Source: Anolis sagrei (taxonomy: Eukaryota > Chordata > Lepidosauria > Squamata > Anolidae). Taken from it: a stretch of DNA of 64,000 bases. How positions within the stretch are numbered: the first letter of the stretch is position 1; every line of letters starts with the position of its first letter. The notes beneath the pieces were generated by a model. It saw nothing but the letters and a program-made list of their open reading frames with translations, searched no databases and was not told the origin of the DNA. Position numbers and translations under genes: made by a program. Where the stretch lies: positions 153,635,278 to 153,699,277 of the forward strand of contig NC_090024.1 in NCBI RefSeq assembly GCF_037176765.1, written 5' to 3'. Below, in pieces: positions 12,946 through 25,900 of this stretch.

Positions 12946-15900
12946 AAGCACTTGAAAATAAACTTACCTGCACCATCATCCAATAGCTCTAACTCTACAA
13001 GGTAACCAGTTGTGGATTCAACCGTGGCCATAACAATGGCTCCTATAATTGGCAAAAATCCTTGGGTGACTTCTGCATAAATGATCGTTGGATTAGGAAA
13101 AGTGTTGTTAGTGTTACTCATGTAGGACTTCACAGTCACTGGAGGAACAGTGGCAGATGCAGCTCGGGTGGTGACCGTTATTGAAATGGCTTGAGGTGCT
13201 GTGTCATTATTTTTAATTGAATATGCCCATTCTCCTGTCTGTAAATCAAAGTGTTGAAATATGAAATCTTGCATGTAGAACTTCTGGAAATAGTTATTTT
13301 CCATTTATACAATCTGTCATGGCGTTTTATCTGCAGCTAGCAAAGCTGTAATTCCAGCAGCTTTACAAGACATAATGTATATTTAATTTAATAATCCTTA
13401 TATATAGTCATTTTTAATGACTGAATATTAAGTTAAATATACATATGTATGAATGTTCATTCAATGTATCTAAAATAAAATGGAAATAAAACCCATTTTT
13501 TACCTTTGCAGTTCCAGGAATCTTCAGCCTAGCTGTTCGGATGTTGGAATTTTCAATTATAAAGTCATTATTTTCATACTTTCTTCCTCCGGGATCTTTC
13601 AGGGAAATTTCGGGTGGACTTGTGCTTGAACTCCATGTAATCAGAAAGAAAGTGTCACTTCCCACAGTTTTATCAATAGTAAAAATACCATCTAGCAATC
13701 TCATGGAAGTGATGTCTTCTGCCTTACTTTCAAGCTGTTGGGGGGGGGGGGGTAGGGGGAAAGAGAGAAGGAGTGTTTTAATATAGTGGAAAAGTGAGCA
13801 CACAGACATCCCACACATATGTGTGTATCTTTGTGTGTGGGTGTGTGTGATCAGGACATTGGCTCAGTGGACTCTATTTGCACAAATAGGTTGAAATCCA
13901 GCCCGCGGCATGCAACAGTTGGCTTTCCCTCCCCTCTTTTTTACATCTTTGCCCAGTGACAAAGGCATGTTTTGAGTGGTTTTCCCAGTACTGTGGACCA
14001 TTTTTTTGTGGTTTGTGGACCTGAAGCAAAGAGAAGGGATTGTCCAGTTGTGCTGGATTCTGATCTACAGGCAGAAGGCTAGTTGAAACAGATATCCCAC
14101 AACATTCCACCAGATATAAATGTTGGTATGGCAGCCATGAGGAGATTTGTCACAGATTCCATTTTGTCAGCACTGAAATCACATAGAATCATAGAGTTGG
14201 AAGAGACCCCAAGGGCCATCCAGTCCAACTCCCTGCCATGAAGGAAAAGCATAATTAAAGCACCTTCAACAGAGAGTCATCCAGCCTCTATTTAAAAGCC
14301 ACCAAACAAGGAGCCTCCACCACACTCTGAAGTTCTTCCTAATGTCCAGGTGGAATCATTTTCCCCTGTATTTTGAACCATTGCTCCAGGTTCTACTCTC
14401 CAGGGCAATAGAAAACAAGTCTGCTCCCGCCTCCTTATTGCATGTTTTCAATATAAAAGTTGTGATTCATTTCAGGCTTTATTCCAGACTTTATTGGTGT
14501 TCCCCAAGATGCTAAGTCTTAGGGCAGTGGTTCTCAACCTGTGGGTCCCCAGGTGTTTTGGCATACAATTCCCAGAAATCCCAGCCAGTTTACCAGCTGT
14601 TAGGATTTCTGGGAGTTGAAGGCCAAAACATCTGGGGACCCACAGGTTGAGAACCACTGCCTTAGGGCCTATCCAGATAGTCCTTTAAACTGAGACCTGT
14701 CTCGGTTTTATTGCAGGCGTCCTCATGATGCCTCCAGTAAAGCCGAATTCATTTGGAACAAGGACTTATGGCACCCGGCAAGTTTTTAAAAGCTTTAAGG
14801 GGTTATTTTGGAAGGCTTTGGGTGGCTGCATGCCATCCCCATATTTACCAGGATGACATGTAGACACTTCCCCCCTCCCCCCAGGGTCTAGTGTGGAAGT
14901 AACCTTTCACACTAGATTCGGCACCCTGGATAACTCCTTAAAAGCTGGAATGGGTTCATTGCTCCAAATGACATAGAAGTCATCAGCTGCCACTGTCTTA
15001 CAGCTAAACATAGCTAAACTGTTGAGCAAGCACACCTAACGCCTAAGAGCTGTTGCAAATGAATTCCAATCCCATTACTTCTAAGCTAACTTAAGCAATT
15101 TTTTTGTATTTCTATACTTTTTGTGCTTATACATAATTCCCATCTATAAGGTCTTTGAATTTTCTAAGTGAAAGATAGAAATATTTAAGCAAATATACAA
15201 AATGCTAAACAAAGAGCTTGCCAGATTGTTTCAAAGGCATATGCTAATTATACATTAATCTACTGCAAGAACTACACATGATAACAGTAATATGCAAAAA
15301 TTAAAACAGGTGAAATCTCCAAAATGATGCATTACTGGGGTCATTTAATGATCTAAAGCACATTTCAGTATGCACTAAAAATGTATAGCATGTCTGTTAA
15401 TAGAACTGAAAAAAGCAATGGTAGCAAAAACTGGACTATGAAATTGTTGTTGTTGTTGTTGTTGTTGTTACGTTAGCCACATACCCTTATGGCTTGTAGT
15501 GGGGAGCTCTGGTTTAATATTTGCTCACTATCTAGCAATTGCAAACTTGCTGCTATTTGTCATTACAGCTACCAACAAAGCCTACTTCCTTACAAATCTT
15601 TGAAATACAGACCTGAATAGATTGTTGAGTGATATCTCCACTTCCAGATGAAATCTTACTGAAAGCATCTATGAGGCCATTGGAGCTCAAACTATCTGTG
15701 GCATAAAATGTCATACCTCCTGAAATGGGATTGGAAGAATAAACAAGGTTGCAAATTAGAATAAAAGATAATATGTCTGTAGTAGTGAAATCAAAATAAC
15801 TTATACAAGAATAAGTGCCCTATTCTCCAGCAGCCCAGTGTTCACATCGATGGTTCTTATGTCCTGTATCTATTCCCAGTCCTCATTTCCCTCCATGTCT

Positions 15901-18900
15901 AGTTTAGATTGTGAATAAAGACCAGACCAATCTGTTCTTAGAAAAGCATCGCGTACGTCCTGAGCTCCCTCCCCTCTTCATTCTCTCTCTCTATCCCAAC
16001 ACACAGACACAAAATATCACTTCATTTCTCAACTGTATCTCGTGTTATGAGAAACTGAAAAGACCAGGCGGCATTATGAAGAATCACATAGAACAAACTC
16101 TTCCCATATTTTGGTCCATCCATGTCACCATGACTTGAGAGAAGGAGGGAAAGGTGGTCCGTTGATCCCTCTTGCTTCCCTGAGATCTCAGCAGATATGC
16201 CTACATTGCTGATGAGATCAAAACAAAGCATTCACTTAAAATATCTTAAAAGGCAGACGGGCTCATTTTGAAAGAAATGGGTTTCAGGCAGTCTGGTCCT
16301 TAACATTGTGATAATGAGGGTCCTTCCACACAGCCCTATATTCCAGAATACCAAGGCAGGAAATCCCACAATATCTGAGTGTGGACTTAGATAACCCAGT
16401 TCAAAGCAGATATTGTGGGATTTTCTGCCTTTATATTCTGGGTTATATGGTTGTGTGGAAGGGCCCGGAATGAATCACTTGTATCAATCTGTATTGAAAG
16501 ACTTCCACTACGTTTTTGTTCTCAGCATCTGATGCTCATCTGTACTCTCCTTCAGCAACTGGGCATCCCATTTGGTTATTATGACTGCTAAGAATTGTTC
16601 CATGTGAGGATCAAGTGAGAAAGACATTGTGAAGTACATTGACACTATGGCCGGGTAGCAACCTACCCAGCTGGCATTAAAGAGCACAGAAGAAAAAACC
16701 TTTGATACTTGGCTTGGTCATTCACCTGTCATGTCTGCCAGCATTTCTAGATCATTTGAAGCCGCTGAACCAAAAGCAATGGTATGAATTATAGTCCCAC
16801 TGTTTTGAATCTGAGAAAGACAAGGGCTTATGTCTGTACCTTCACCATTTGTCAAAAGCACAATTTCACAACCTTCTGAATTTGGATATTTCCCCGTAAA
16901 TATCTAGATGAAAAAGAAGACTTAGACTTTTAGCAGTGCTGGAAAAAATGTAGGAAGCTAGTTGTTAGAAAAACATTTCAACAATTTATTGCATGATGAG
17001 TTTTACGCATGAAACAAGGACGAACGAATGTGCTACTTGTAACAGATGTAATGTTTGATGAGATAGTTGAATATGATAGAATGCCAGTTTTGTTAAATTA
17101 ACAACATGGAGCATTTCTCCACAGTATGGATCAGGACAGCCTTCTAAATAGCTCTTCACAAAACTGATTCCCCAGCTCTTTCTCCCTAGCTGTTCTTCTG
17201 CTACAACTCCCATAGCAGATTCCTGAAGTCTCCTGAAAGACAAGAGTCTATATGAGTGGACATCAAAATTCTCTTCACCAAGCCTGCACAAAGTGGCAGT
17301 AATAAGGGGCCGATATTAAATAGGCTAATCCCTCAGTGTAGTGATGAGTTGCAATCCTTTCTGAGAAAAAGAAGAAGCGGCTCAGCTCTTGCCTCCACTG
17401 CTCTTCCTTTCTCTTTACCTCTGGGTTGCCTCATTTGTGAGGGCAGAAACTTAGCTAATCTATGAAAACATCACAACAACTTCATAGTGAAGCTACGTCT
17501 CTCCCTCATAAGTGAGGGAAATGAACAACACAGAGTTGATGTTTTTCCTACCGGGGGAGTAAGAAAAGACAAAGGAAAAGCAGCAAAGTCAAGTTTCTCA
17601 CAAGCCCTCACAAGCGCATGGTGCTGAGTTGGCAGTTTTGTCACCAGATGAAAAGGAGATAACAGAGGTGAAGTGAAAAGAAGACCAATAGAAGGAAGAA
17701 CTGAGTCCCTTCTTCTTTACTACCTCATTCTCCCTCTAAACTAGTGTTTCTCAACCTTTCTAATGATGCAACCCCATAATACAGTTCCTCATGTTGTGGT
17801 CAATCCCAACTATAACATTATTTTCGTTGCTACTTCACAACTGAAATTTTGCTACTGTTATGAATCATAATGCAGGGTGTATTTTCATTCATTGGACCAA
17901 ATTTGGCCCAAATACCCAATACACCCAAATTTGAATACTGGTGGGTTGGGGGGGGGATTGGTTTTGTCTTTTGGGAGTTGTAGTTGCTAGGATTTATAGT
18001 TAACCTACAATCAAAGAGCATTCTGAGCTTCACCAACAATGGAGTTGAACCAAACTTGGCACTCAGAACTCCCATGACCAACAAAAAATACTGGAAGGAT
18101 TTGGTGGGCACTGACCTTAAGTTCACCTACATCGAGAGAGCACTGTAGACTTAAACAATGATAGATCTGGACCAAACTTGGCACAAATACTCAATATGTC
18201 CAAATGTGAACACTGGTGGAGTTTGGGTAAAATAGACCTTAACATTTGGGAGTTGTAGATGCTAGGAATTATAGTTCACCTACAATCAAAGAGAATTCTG
18301 AACTCCACCAGTAATAGAATTGGGCCAAACTTCCCACACAGAACTCCCCTGCCTTGAAGGGACTCGCTGGCGCAAGCCTCCCTCTCACCTCACATGCTCT
18401 CCTTTGCCTACATATGCACACCATGCAGCCATGCACCAAGCACGACTTCTCTCTCCTCCCCACTTGGAGTCTCAAAAACAGCCTCCCCCTTGGCAAAGAG
18501 TGGAGGAGGGCTTTTGGTGGGAGTATTCACTGTCTGTTCCCAAAAAGGAAGAGAAGGACAGGTGAAGAGATCTTCAGCCTTCTCTGCCAAAGAGGTTCCT
18601 AAAGCCATCAGAAATATGTGTTTTGCAAATTGCTACTCTGCTGTTGTGCTGCATGTGACCTCCCTCTCTAAGGCTGAGGCTCAGAGCCTCTGCAGGCTGC
18701 ATCCAATCCAGCCCCCAAGCCACATGTTGTGCACAACTGCCTTTCAACAACATACTAAAAGAGAGAGAATCACTACTGCTGCAAACACACAGGGATATTC
18801 TATGTCTCTTTCAGTCAGCCTTCATAGATTAGGATGCAGTTGCCAGGCTTTAAAATTCCCTTGAGTGCTCTCCCTTGGGTTCACCTATTTGGTAGAAGTG

Positions 18901-19910
18901 AAATGTATGTGGAGCTTGCAAAAATTCCTTTGCAGTAAGGTGGGATGTACCCAATGCTTTTGAAAAAAAAGTCCACCTTCACCTGAAATCCTGAAGTCAC
19001 TCCCTCACATATGTTACTATCTCCAGTGGCTGTGTTAGGAAGAGAGCTTGTAAGACTTTCGTGCACATTGTCATTGACAACCTGTTGCAACCTGGCATTG
19101 ATATTTGCTTTGGTATTGAATGTTATAATTCCAACCCAGGATCCTTTTTCAATAATCTGGAGAAGAAATAGTTTTGCAGCTTGGTTCATCCGATAAAGGC
19201 GATTGTCCTGCATTGGAGGGTAGGGGTGTGTGCATAAGACAAAATTAATTAAATTTCGAAATTCCATAAACAGTATGTATATTCTACATAATTTTACCCA
19301 TGTTGCAATTTGAGGCAAAAACCAATGTGGAACGCTTTTCCAATATAGTATCTTCATTGCTTTGTTCATTACATTCTCTCTAGTCTATTATCCTTATCAG
19401 TCACATTTAAGAATGTAGCTAGTGGCTCCTGTATCAGTGGAATGGAGTCATTAGCCTTTATTGGTTGCTACACTTCACGTTACACACACAGAAAGATATG
19501 TGGCCACTTTCCAACAGTGTACACCTTCAAAAGAGTGGCTGCTGGTGGCTTCTATGACAGTGGAGTGGGAAATCTGCCTTATGTTTTAGGGCCCTTCCAC
19601 ACTGCCCTTTATCCCAGATTATCTGCTTTAAACTGGAATATATGACTCTCCACTGCCAGATAACCTGGGATGAGATCCTGGGATGTAGGGGCAGTGTGGA
19701 AGGGCCCTTAGTTTGGACTTTTACAAGACATCCATTAAAGGATCTATTAATGTTGCAAAGCCCTCTTTCTCTCTATTCTTCAAAGATCAGTGCTTTGAAC
19801 TGTTAATATTAGGCAGTCACCAAGTTACGGACAAGATAGGTTCTGTTAAGTCTGATCATAACTTGAATTTGTATGTAAGATGGAACAGGTCAATTTTTAA
19901 GTCTATTTCC

Positions 19911-19962
<52 letters not shown>

Positions 19963-22900
19963 CTTTATCCGATTTGTCATTGATCCACTCCTTTGGGCTT
20001 CACGCAAATCTATGATCCTGTCTAGCTGAATAGCTGAAATTCAGATAATATTTTGACTTTGGTATTTTAGTAATTAAATTTTGTGGCAGTGTTGTTCGGG
20101 CTGCTAGCCCTTATGTCCTTATAGCTGCTTGTCCTTCCGTCAGTTCCGAGGTTCAATCCCAACTACTGATGGACAAGACACAAATAAGCTGTGTCTTGCC
20201 TGTGTCTTAGCACTTCCCTATGCACTTTGGATAGCACAGGGAAGTGTTAGCACTCATGTTGTGCTTGTTTTGCTACCTGTGCCCTGTTCAAAAGAATTCA
20301 CCTCACTTTCTGTCCCTGTGATAACTTGTGAAAACAAGGACTGATAATAAAACTTCAAGAGAGAAACCTTTTCCCCCTGATAACTCTTTCAGGAGTAAAT
20401 TTACTTTCTGAGGGGTAGATTTCTCTCAGTTCCTGTTGTCTCACCCCGTTCTTAACTATGAGTGGTCGGACGTTTGTAACTCAGGGAAGCACCTTTGATC
20501 TGGTTCTTAAACATCAAAAGGTACTTTCAATGAAATATTTTTCTCCTATGTTGCTTCTGAATTATATTGGGAGAGATCTGGGGCACCTAATGCTCATGGG
20601 CAGATGTTCCCACCGCATCCTAGGAACTCTTCTTTCCTCCTGCCCCACAAATCTTCTGACAATAAAGCAGTTTGCCTTTTACTCATAAACGAGGTTTGCA
20701 AATATTCAACCAGAGAAATCAGCCATAGTAGAGCACCTGATGAACCAACCTGGACACAGCATTTTATTTGAGAACACAGAAATGCTGGACCACTCTCACA
20801 ACCACCATGTCAGACTACACAGAGAAGCCATTGAAATACACAAGCATGTGGACAATTTCAACAGAAAGGAGGAAACAATGAAAATGAACAAAATCTGACT
20901 ACCAGTATTTAAAAACTCTAAAATTGCAACAGCACAACAGAGAGGAAGCAGGCAGGGACATCTAATTACCTCTCAACAAAACAAAACAGTCAGCCCATTG
21001 TATGCTAATCAAGGTGGTCAGTTGAAACATTCACACCTAGCTCCAGCAGACAAAAGCCCTTTGTCTCACCCTGGTCATTCCACAGATATATAAACCCCTT
21101 TTCCTAGTTCCAACAGACCTCACAACCTCTGAGGAAGCTTGCCACAGATGCAGGCGAAACGTCAGGAGAGAATGCCTCTAGACCATGGCCATACAGCCCG
21201 AAAAAACCTACAACAATCCAAATATTCTAGCTGTTTATTACCAAAGAGCTGGATCATTTATTTTACCCATTTGGTATCAGAGGCACCTTTAGAGGAAAGA
21301 AATAAGAAATTCACCTCTGAGTATTCTTTAGAGAAGAAACCCTATGAACTTCATGGGGTCACCATAATGCAACATGTGACTTGAAGGCACATGCACACAT
21401 GCAACATCACCGGGTTAATATCCTTAGAACCAGTGGTTGATGTTGGCTGACATATCTAAACGTTACTTTAAAGGAGGTAGCCATAGTGACAATACTATTT
21501 GGGAAATGACATTTAGCACATGTTTGGGAAATTTAGCACCTTGAATAGCTTTAAATTTTAGGCTAAATCTGGTGGACTCACTACTCGACTAAGATGGAAA
21601 CCACCGCCTAGGACAACTCTTTTATACATATCCATCACTGTATCCAGAATTGCAAATCTAATCAGATACAGAAACAGTAGGCTCAAATAACAGGAGACAA
21701 ACTTACCCGTCCCATAGCCGCAGAAGCATCAAGTACTAGACAAAGTGCTCTCTCCTGCATTTTCATCAAATGAATTACAGGGTCAGGAGGAGGAGCACCT
21801 AATGGACGTGAACTGGCAAAATCAGCGGAGCTCGTAATCACTTCCCATGTGCTTTTGTAGCTGCACATTTTGTTCTGCATGTTTGGCGCCATAAGGTTAT
21901 GATTGCTTTTGTCACAAAACTGAGATACCTAGAGGAAAAAAGAGTAGGGCATGATTGCAGGATCATTAGTTAAAAACAACTGTTCCCATTTTATAAAATA
22001 ATAGTACAAATATGGAAAATCTGTGCCACACAAACAAGCTATAGAGACTCTGTGGATTTTTAGTTTGAAATATGCTATGTCCTCAGTCATATAAAATATA
22101 AAATGTTCCGGTTTACCTAAAGTTCTGAAATCCCACAAAAAAACTACCTCAAAAAAAAAAAAAGAAAAGAAAGAAAATGGCACAAGAAGGATGGGAGAAA
22201 TCTAGGAGAAGGAACAAGAGAAAAAGGAGATGGTAAACATGACTGAATATCTGTGATTATTAATAGAAACATCTAGAGAGCTCTACTTCCAAATTTACAT
22301 TAGTTGCAGAATTTCATGCTGTTGTCGCCTGAAACAATGAAACAAGATTCCATTTGGCAACGTTGGACAATATTTTGTATTTTTGAGGACAGACATTAAA
22401 CTAACGAATTCCTATAGTATCCCCACAGACTGTAGTCATACTTACTGAAGACAGACTTTGCATGAACATTATTGATGCCGGCGAAATTTGCTTTTTATGA
22501 GGAATAAACAGGCATCCAGGTTCATAAAGCTCAGTCTGGTGTTCAATTCTGCATCTTCTGGTCCTGTCTCCCCTAGTTACGAATCTATATAGGCCAGTGA
22601 TACTAGCTGTACATGTTTACATTATCAGATACAATGGCTCTTTAAATTAAGGAAATGTTTACAGGGTTCCTTACATTAAGAAAGAAGTTAACACAAGGCT
22701 CCTTATGTTTACCAACACCAATTAAGAAAAGTCAATATTTGCCAAGAAACTGGGGTGCCAGGATGTTTCAGGCTGGAAAAACACCTATCAATCATTTACA
22801 ACTTTGGAACAATATTAGCAAGAAATACTGCTCTATAAGAGACTTTATTACAATCCAAAAATTGTGACAGATATTCTATTGAAAGAGATGGTGTATCTTG

Positions 22901-25900
22901 GGAGTGTCAGATCTACTATGGGAAAGCAGGCTTCTGGACACTTGCTCCTTTTCTCAAGGAAAGAGAAAGGAGTGCAATTTTGGAGTCATGATACTTTTGT
23001 TGCAGGGAGTTAGTTTCTGCTGTAGAGGAAGACAGGGATGTGGTCCTTGGCATTGTTCTTAGGGAAACAGGATGCACTTTAGAAGTTTTGAAACTGTGTG
23101 TTGGCAGGCTGCAGGGAAAGCAGGGTCTGGCCAAAGAGATGTTGATGAGTTCACCTTGAAGGTACACAACAACCATTTTTAAAATTATTGGCCAAAGCAG
23201 TTTGATGACTTTTTAAAAAACAATAATGACTCTTCTGAGAGAATTAACATAAATTGTTCGGCTTCCTTCCCTTCTTCCTCACCTTGTCCTGCCATTTCCC
23301 CCCTCTTTTTCAGTTCTCTTTTTAGTCCTCTTTTCTTTCTCTCCCACCTTGTTACATTCATACTGTTATCTGCCTATCTCTCCTTCAACACAGGGAGCAG
23401 GAAGAAAGATGAGATAAAGCAAGGAGGGAGTTGGGGCAGCAGAACAAGCTGGAGAAGAGAAAAAGTAGCAATAGGAGACCCTAATGGAAAACAAATATAA
23501 CACATCAAAATTAAGCATCATTGGGAAAGGAAATAGGAACACCAGGAGGAATAAGGTTTGGGTAAAGTAAGACTCATTGATATCTATTAATTGTCCTTGA
23601 ATGTCCTTAGATCCAAAATAGAATAAAAAGTAAGGTGGGGTGGGATACTAAGGGAGGGAGGAGACTCAAAAGAATAAAATTAAAATAATGCATGTGCATA
23701 TATCTATATAAATAAAAATGTAATGTTAGTTTGTGGGATTACCATAACTCAAAAACGACCAGACAAATTGACACCAAATTTGGACACAATACACATATCA
23801 GGCCAACAAGTGAACATCACTCATAAAAACATTGAAAAAACACAGCAGAAGAGACTTTAAAAGCCAAAAACTGAAAATACATTAAAACGCATGTGCAAAA
23901 CCACACACATATATGTGCAAACACACATATACACAAATATATACACACATATATACGTGTGACAGGTGATGGCTAGTGTATGTATGTGTGTGTATACATA
24001 TACACATATACATACATGGGAAAGGGAAAAAAAGAAAGAAAAAAGAAAAAAAAGTATGTTGACTTCCAATCGTTTTCATCCTGTTGTTGAATTTTCTCTT
24101 CTTTTCTATACAAGGCTAGCATGGCTAATTATTGTATGGTACCTTGTTGCTTCAATCTTTCTTCGTCCAATAGAATAGAAGGGTGCATCATAATTGTATT
24201 CATCAAAAACACCCCATCTGAGATGAGCCCATTCATGAACTAAGATTTTGCCTGTGAAAAACCAATAAAAACAAGCCAAAGCAGTATTGTTTTTCTTGCA
24301 TGTTCTCCTGCAACCCCCTTCAAAGATCTAAATAAGATGCTAACCTATACTTCAATTACTCAAGAGACAGATATTTTCAAGATAATAGCCAAAATCCTTT
24401 AAACTACTAGAATAATGAAAATTTACACAAGTGAGGTTACTCTGGATTCCAGTGCTGTGAAATACACATCATGTGCCTGTACTCACTCACTGGACAATAT
24501 AATCATGTTGGCCATGAAGTAAAATGAAACAAAAAGAATAAACATAAAAATCCACAAAAGAGCGATACCTTTATTTCCCAGCTATAATGGACTTGGAAGC
24601 TTTCCAAGCTGGGCTGGCTTCTTTCTCAGGTCCAAGATAATAATAAAAATAATGTAGGGTGCATGTGTCAAACTCAAGTTCCACAGTCCAAATTTGGCTC
24701 ACCTTGTCATTTTATGTGGCCCTCCAGATGCTGGATTACAACTCCTGTATCATTACACATGAAGACTAGAACCGATGGGGATTGTGATACAGTAATATCT
24801 GTAAGGTTGCAGTTTGCTCTGTTTAGTCAGGATAGTGGGGTTTCAATTTAAATACAGTGATGTCTTGACTTATGATCAACCCAACTTGCGGGTTTTTTGG
24901 AGATACGAGCTGTCGCTAGTCTCGTTTTTTGCTTTGAGATATAAACGGAGATCCGGGTTGAGCTAGATATCCCTTTCTGCAGCCTTCTTCTCCACCATCT
25001 CCCCTCCCACAAGTCCACCTCCTCATAATACAACCACTCTTTGGATGGTTGATAATGCAAGCCTCAACGGCACTGCTCGAGGGCATCATCCTTTTCATGA
25101 TGGAAGCTCAGTGTGCAGTCACACCCAAGCTGATTTACATGTCTGTTTCGCATTAACACATCCTAACTTTCTGTCAGCTTGAGGGATGCTGGATTGCCTT
25201 CCTGTTTGAGCAAGGAACCCCACAGAATCAATGTCCACGCTATTGTTTTCACGAAATGGTAACATTTTATTAACTGGTCCTGGGACTATGTCCACCCAGG
25301 CACTAACTTGACTTCCTCTCATATTTAAAATTTGAAGGGTAACTGGTTGTACCTGAAGCTGCCAGTTGTGGAAGGTTTCTGAGGAGAATATATGACAGTT
25401 TTCCTTGCTCGCTGTCTCTGGTATTGTGGCCTTTAGGGCACCCAATGCCCAAGGCGTTAATTAGTTAATGGCCAACTAATTATTGGTCTAGAAATTGACT
25501 TCAAATGGCTTGTCCAAGCCTGGATCTCACTGGGACCAACTGCAGACACTTCTTACTTCCAAGATTCCCTGGTGGTCTATGATCTAAAATGGCTCCCTTT
25601 CCTTAGGCAAAGGGGTGGACAAAATGGCTGATACAAACTCCACCCACATAAAACTAACATAAAAGTGACTACTCTAAAACTGTGCGTGAGAAAGCCTGAC
25701 AAAGGAACTGGAACTTATACATTTCCAGCACACTCAGATTGGATGAGCCGGGCGCCCGTTGTAAGGGAACGAGACGAACACTCTCTGTGTGCCGAGGGGT
25801 GTCTCTTTTTTCCCTCTCCACTCTGGTAGCGTCAATGGCTCCTCCTGCTACAGAGCAGTGGTGATGGCGACAGGCTTAAGTCAAAGTGGGGCCAGAGAGG

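Larger units (their letters stand above)
13735..15612. other. CLCA copy A intron 9
   Basis: It holds a C/G homopolymer next to exon 10, a CR1 3' fragment (14182-14440), a 135-bp hAT MITE (14525-14659), a GGGCC-ended element (about 14667-14960) and a short GTT run near 15445. The remainder is unique. Confidence 0.7.
574..22609. repeat. Segmental duplication block, copy 1
   Basis: This 22-kb block is near-identical to 41768-63828 in the same orientation; spot comparison suggests about 2 percent substitutions plus indels of 5-190 bp. It carries CLCA exons 5-14 and the 3' flank. The left edge lies inside the hAT element at 239-825, which is complete here. The right edge lies five bases inside exon 5. 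Confidence 0.92.

Noticed and set aside
12683-12955. Plus-strand frame ending in poly-Asn
   Set aside because: It runs into the AAT microsatellite of intron 11 and lies opposite the CLCA gene; no family signature.
25119-25445. 108-codon minus-strand frame in intron 3
   Set aside because: No recognisable family, no repeats of it in the window and no splice context; a protein search would decide.
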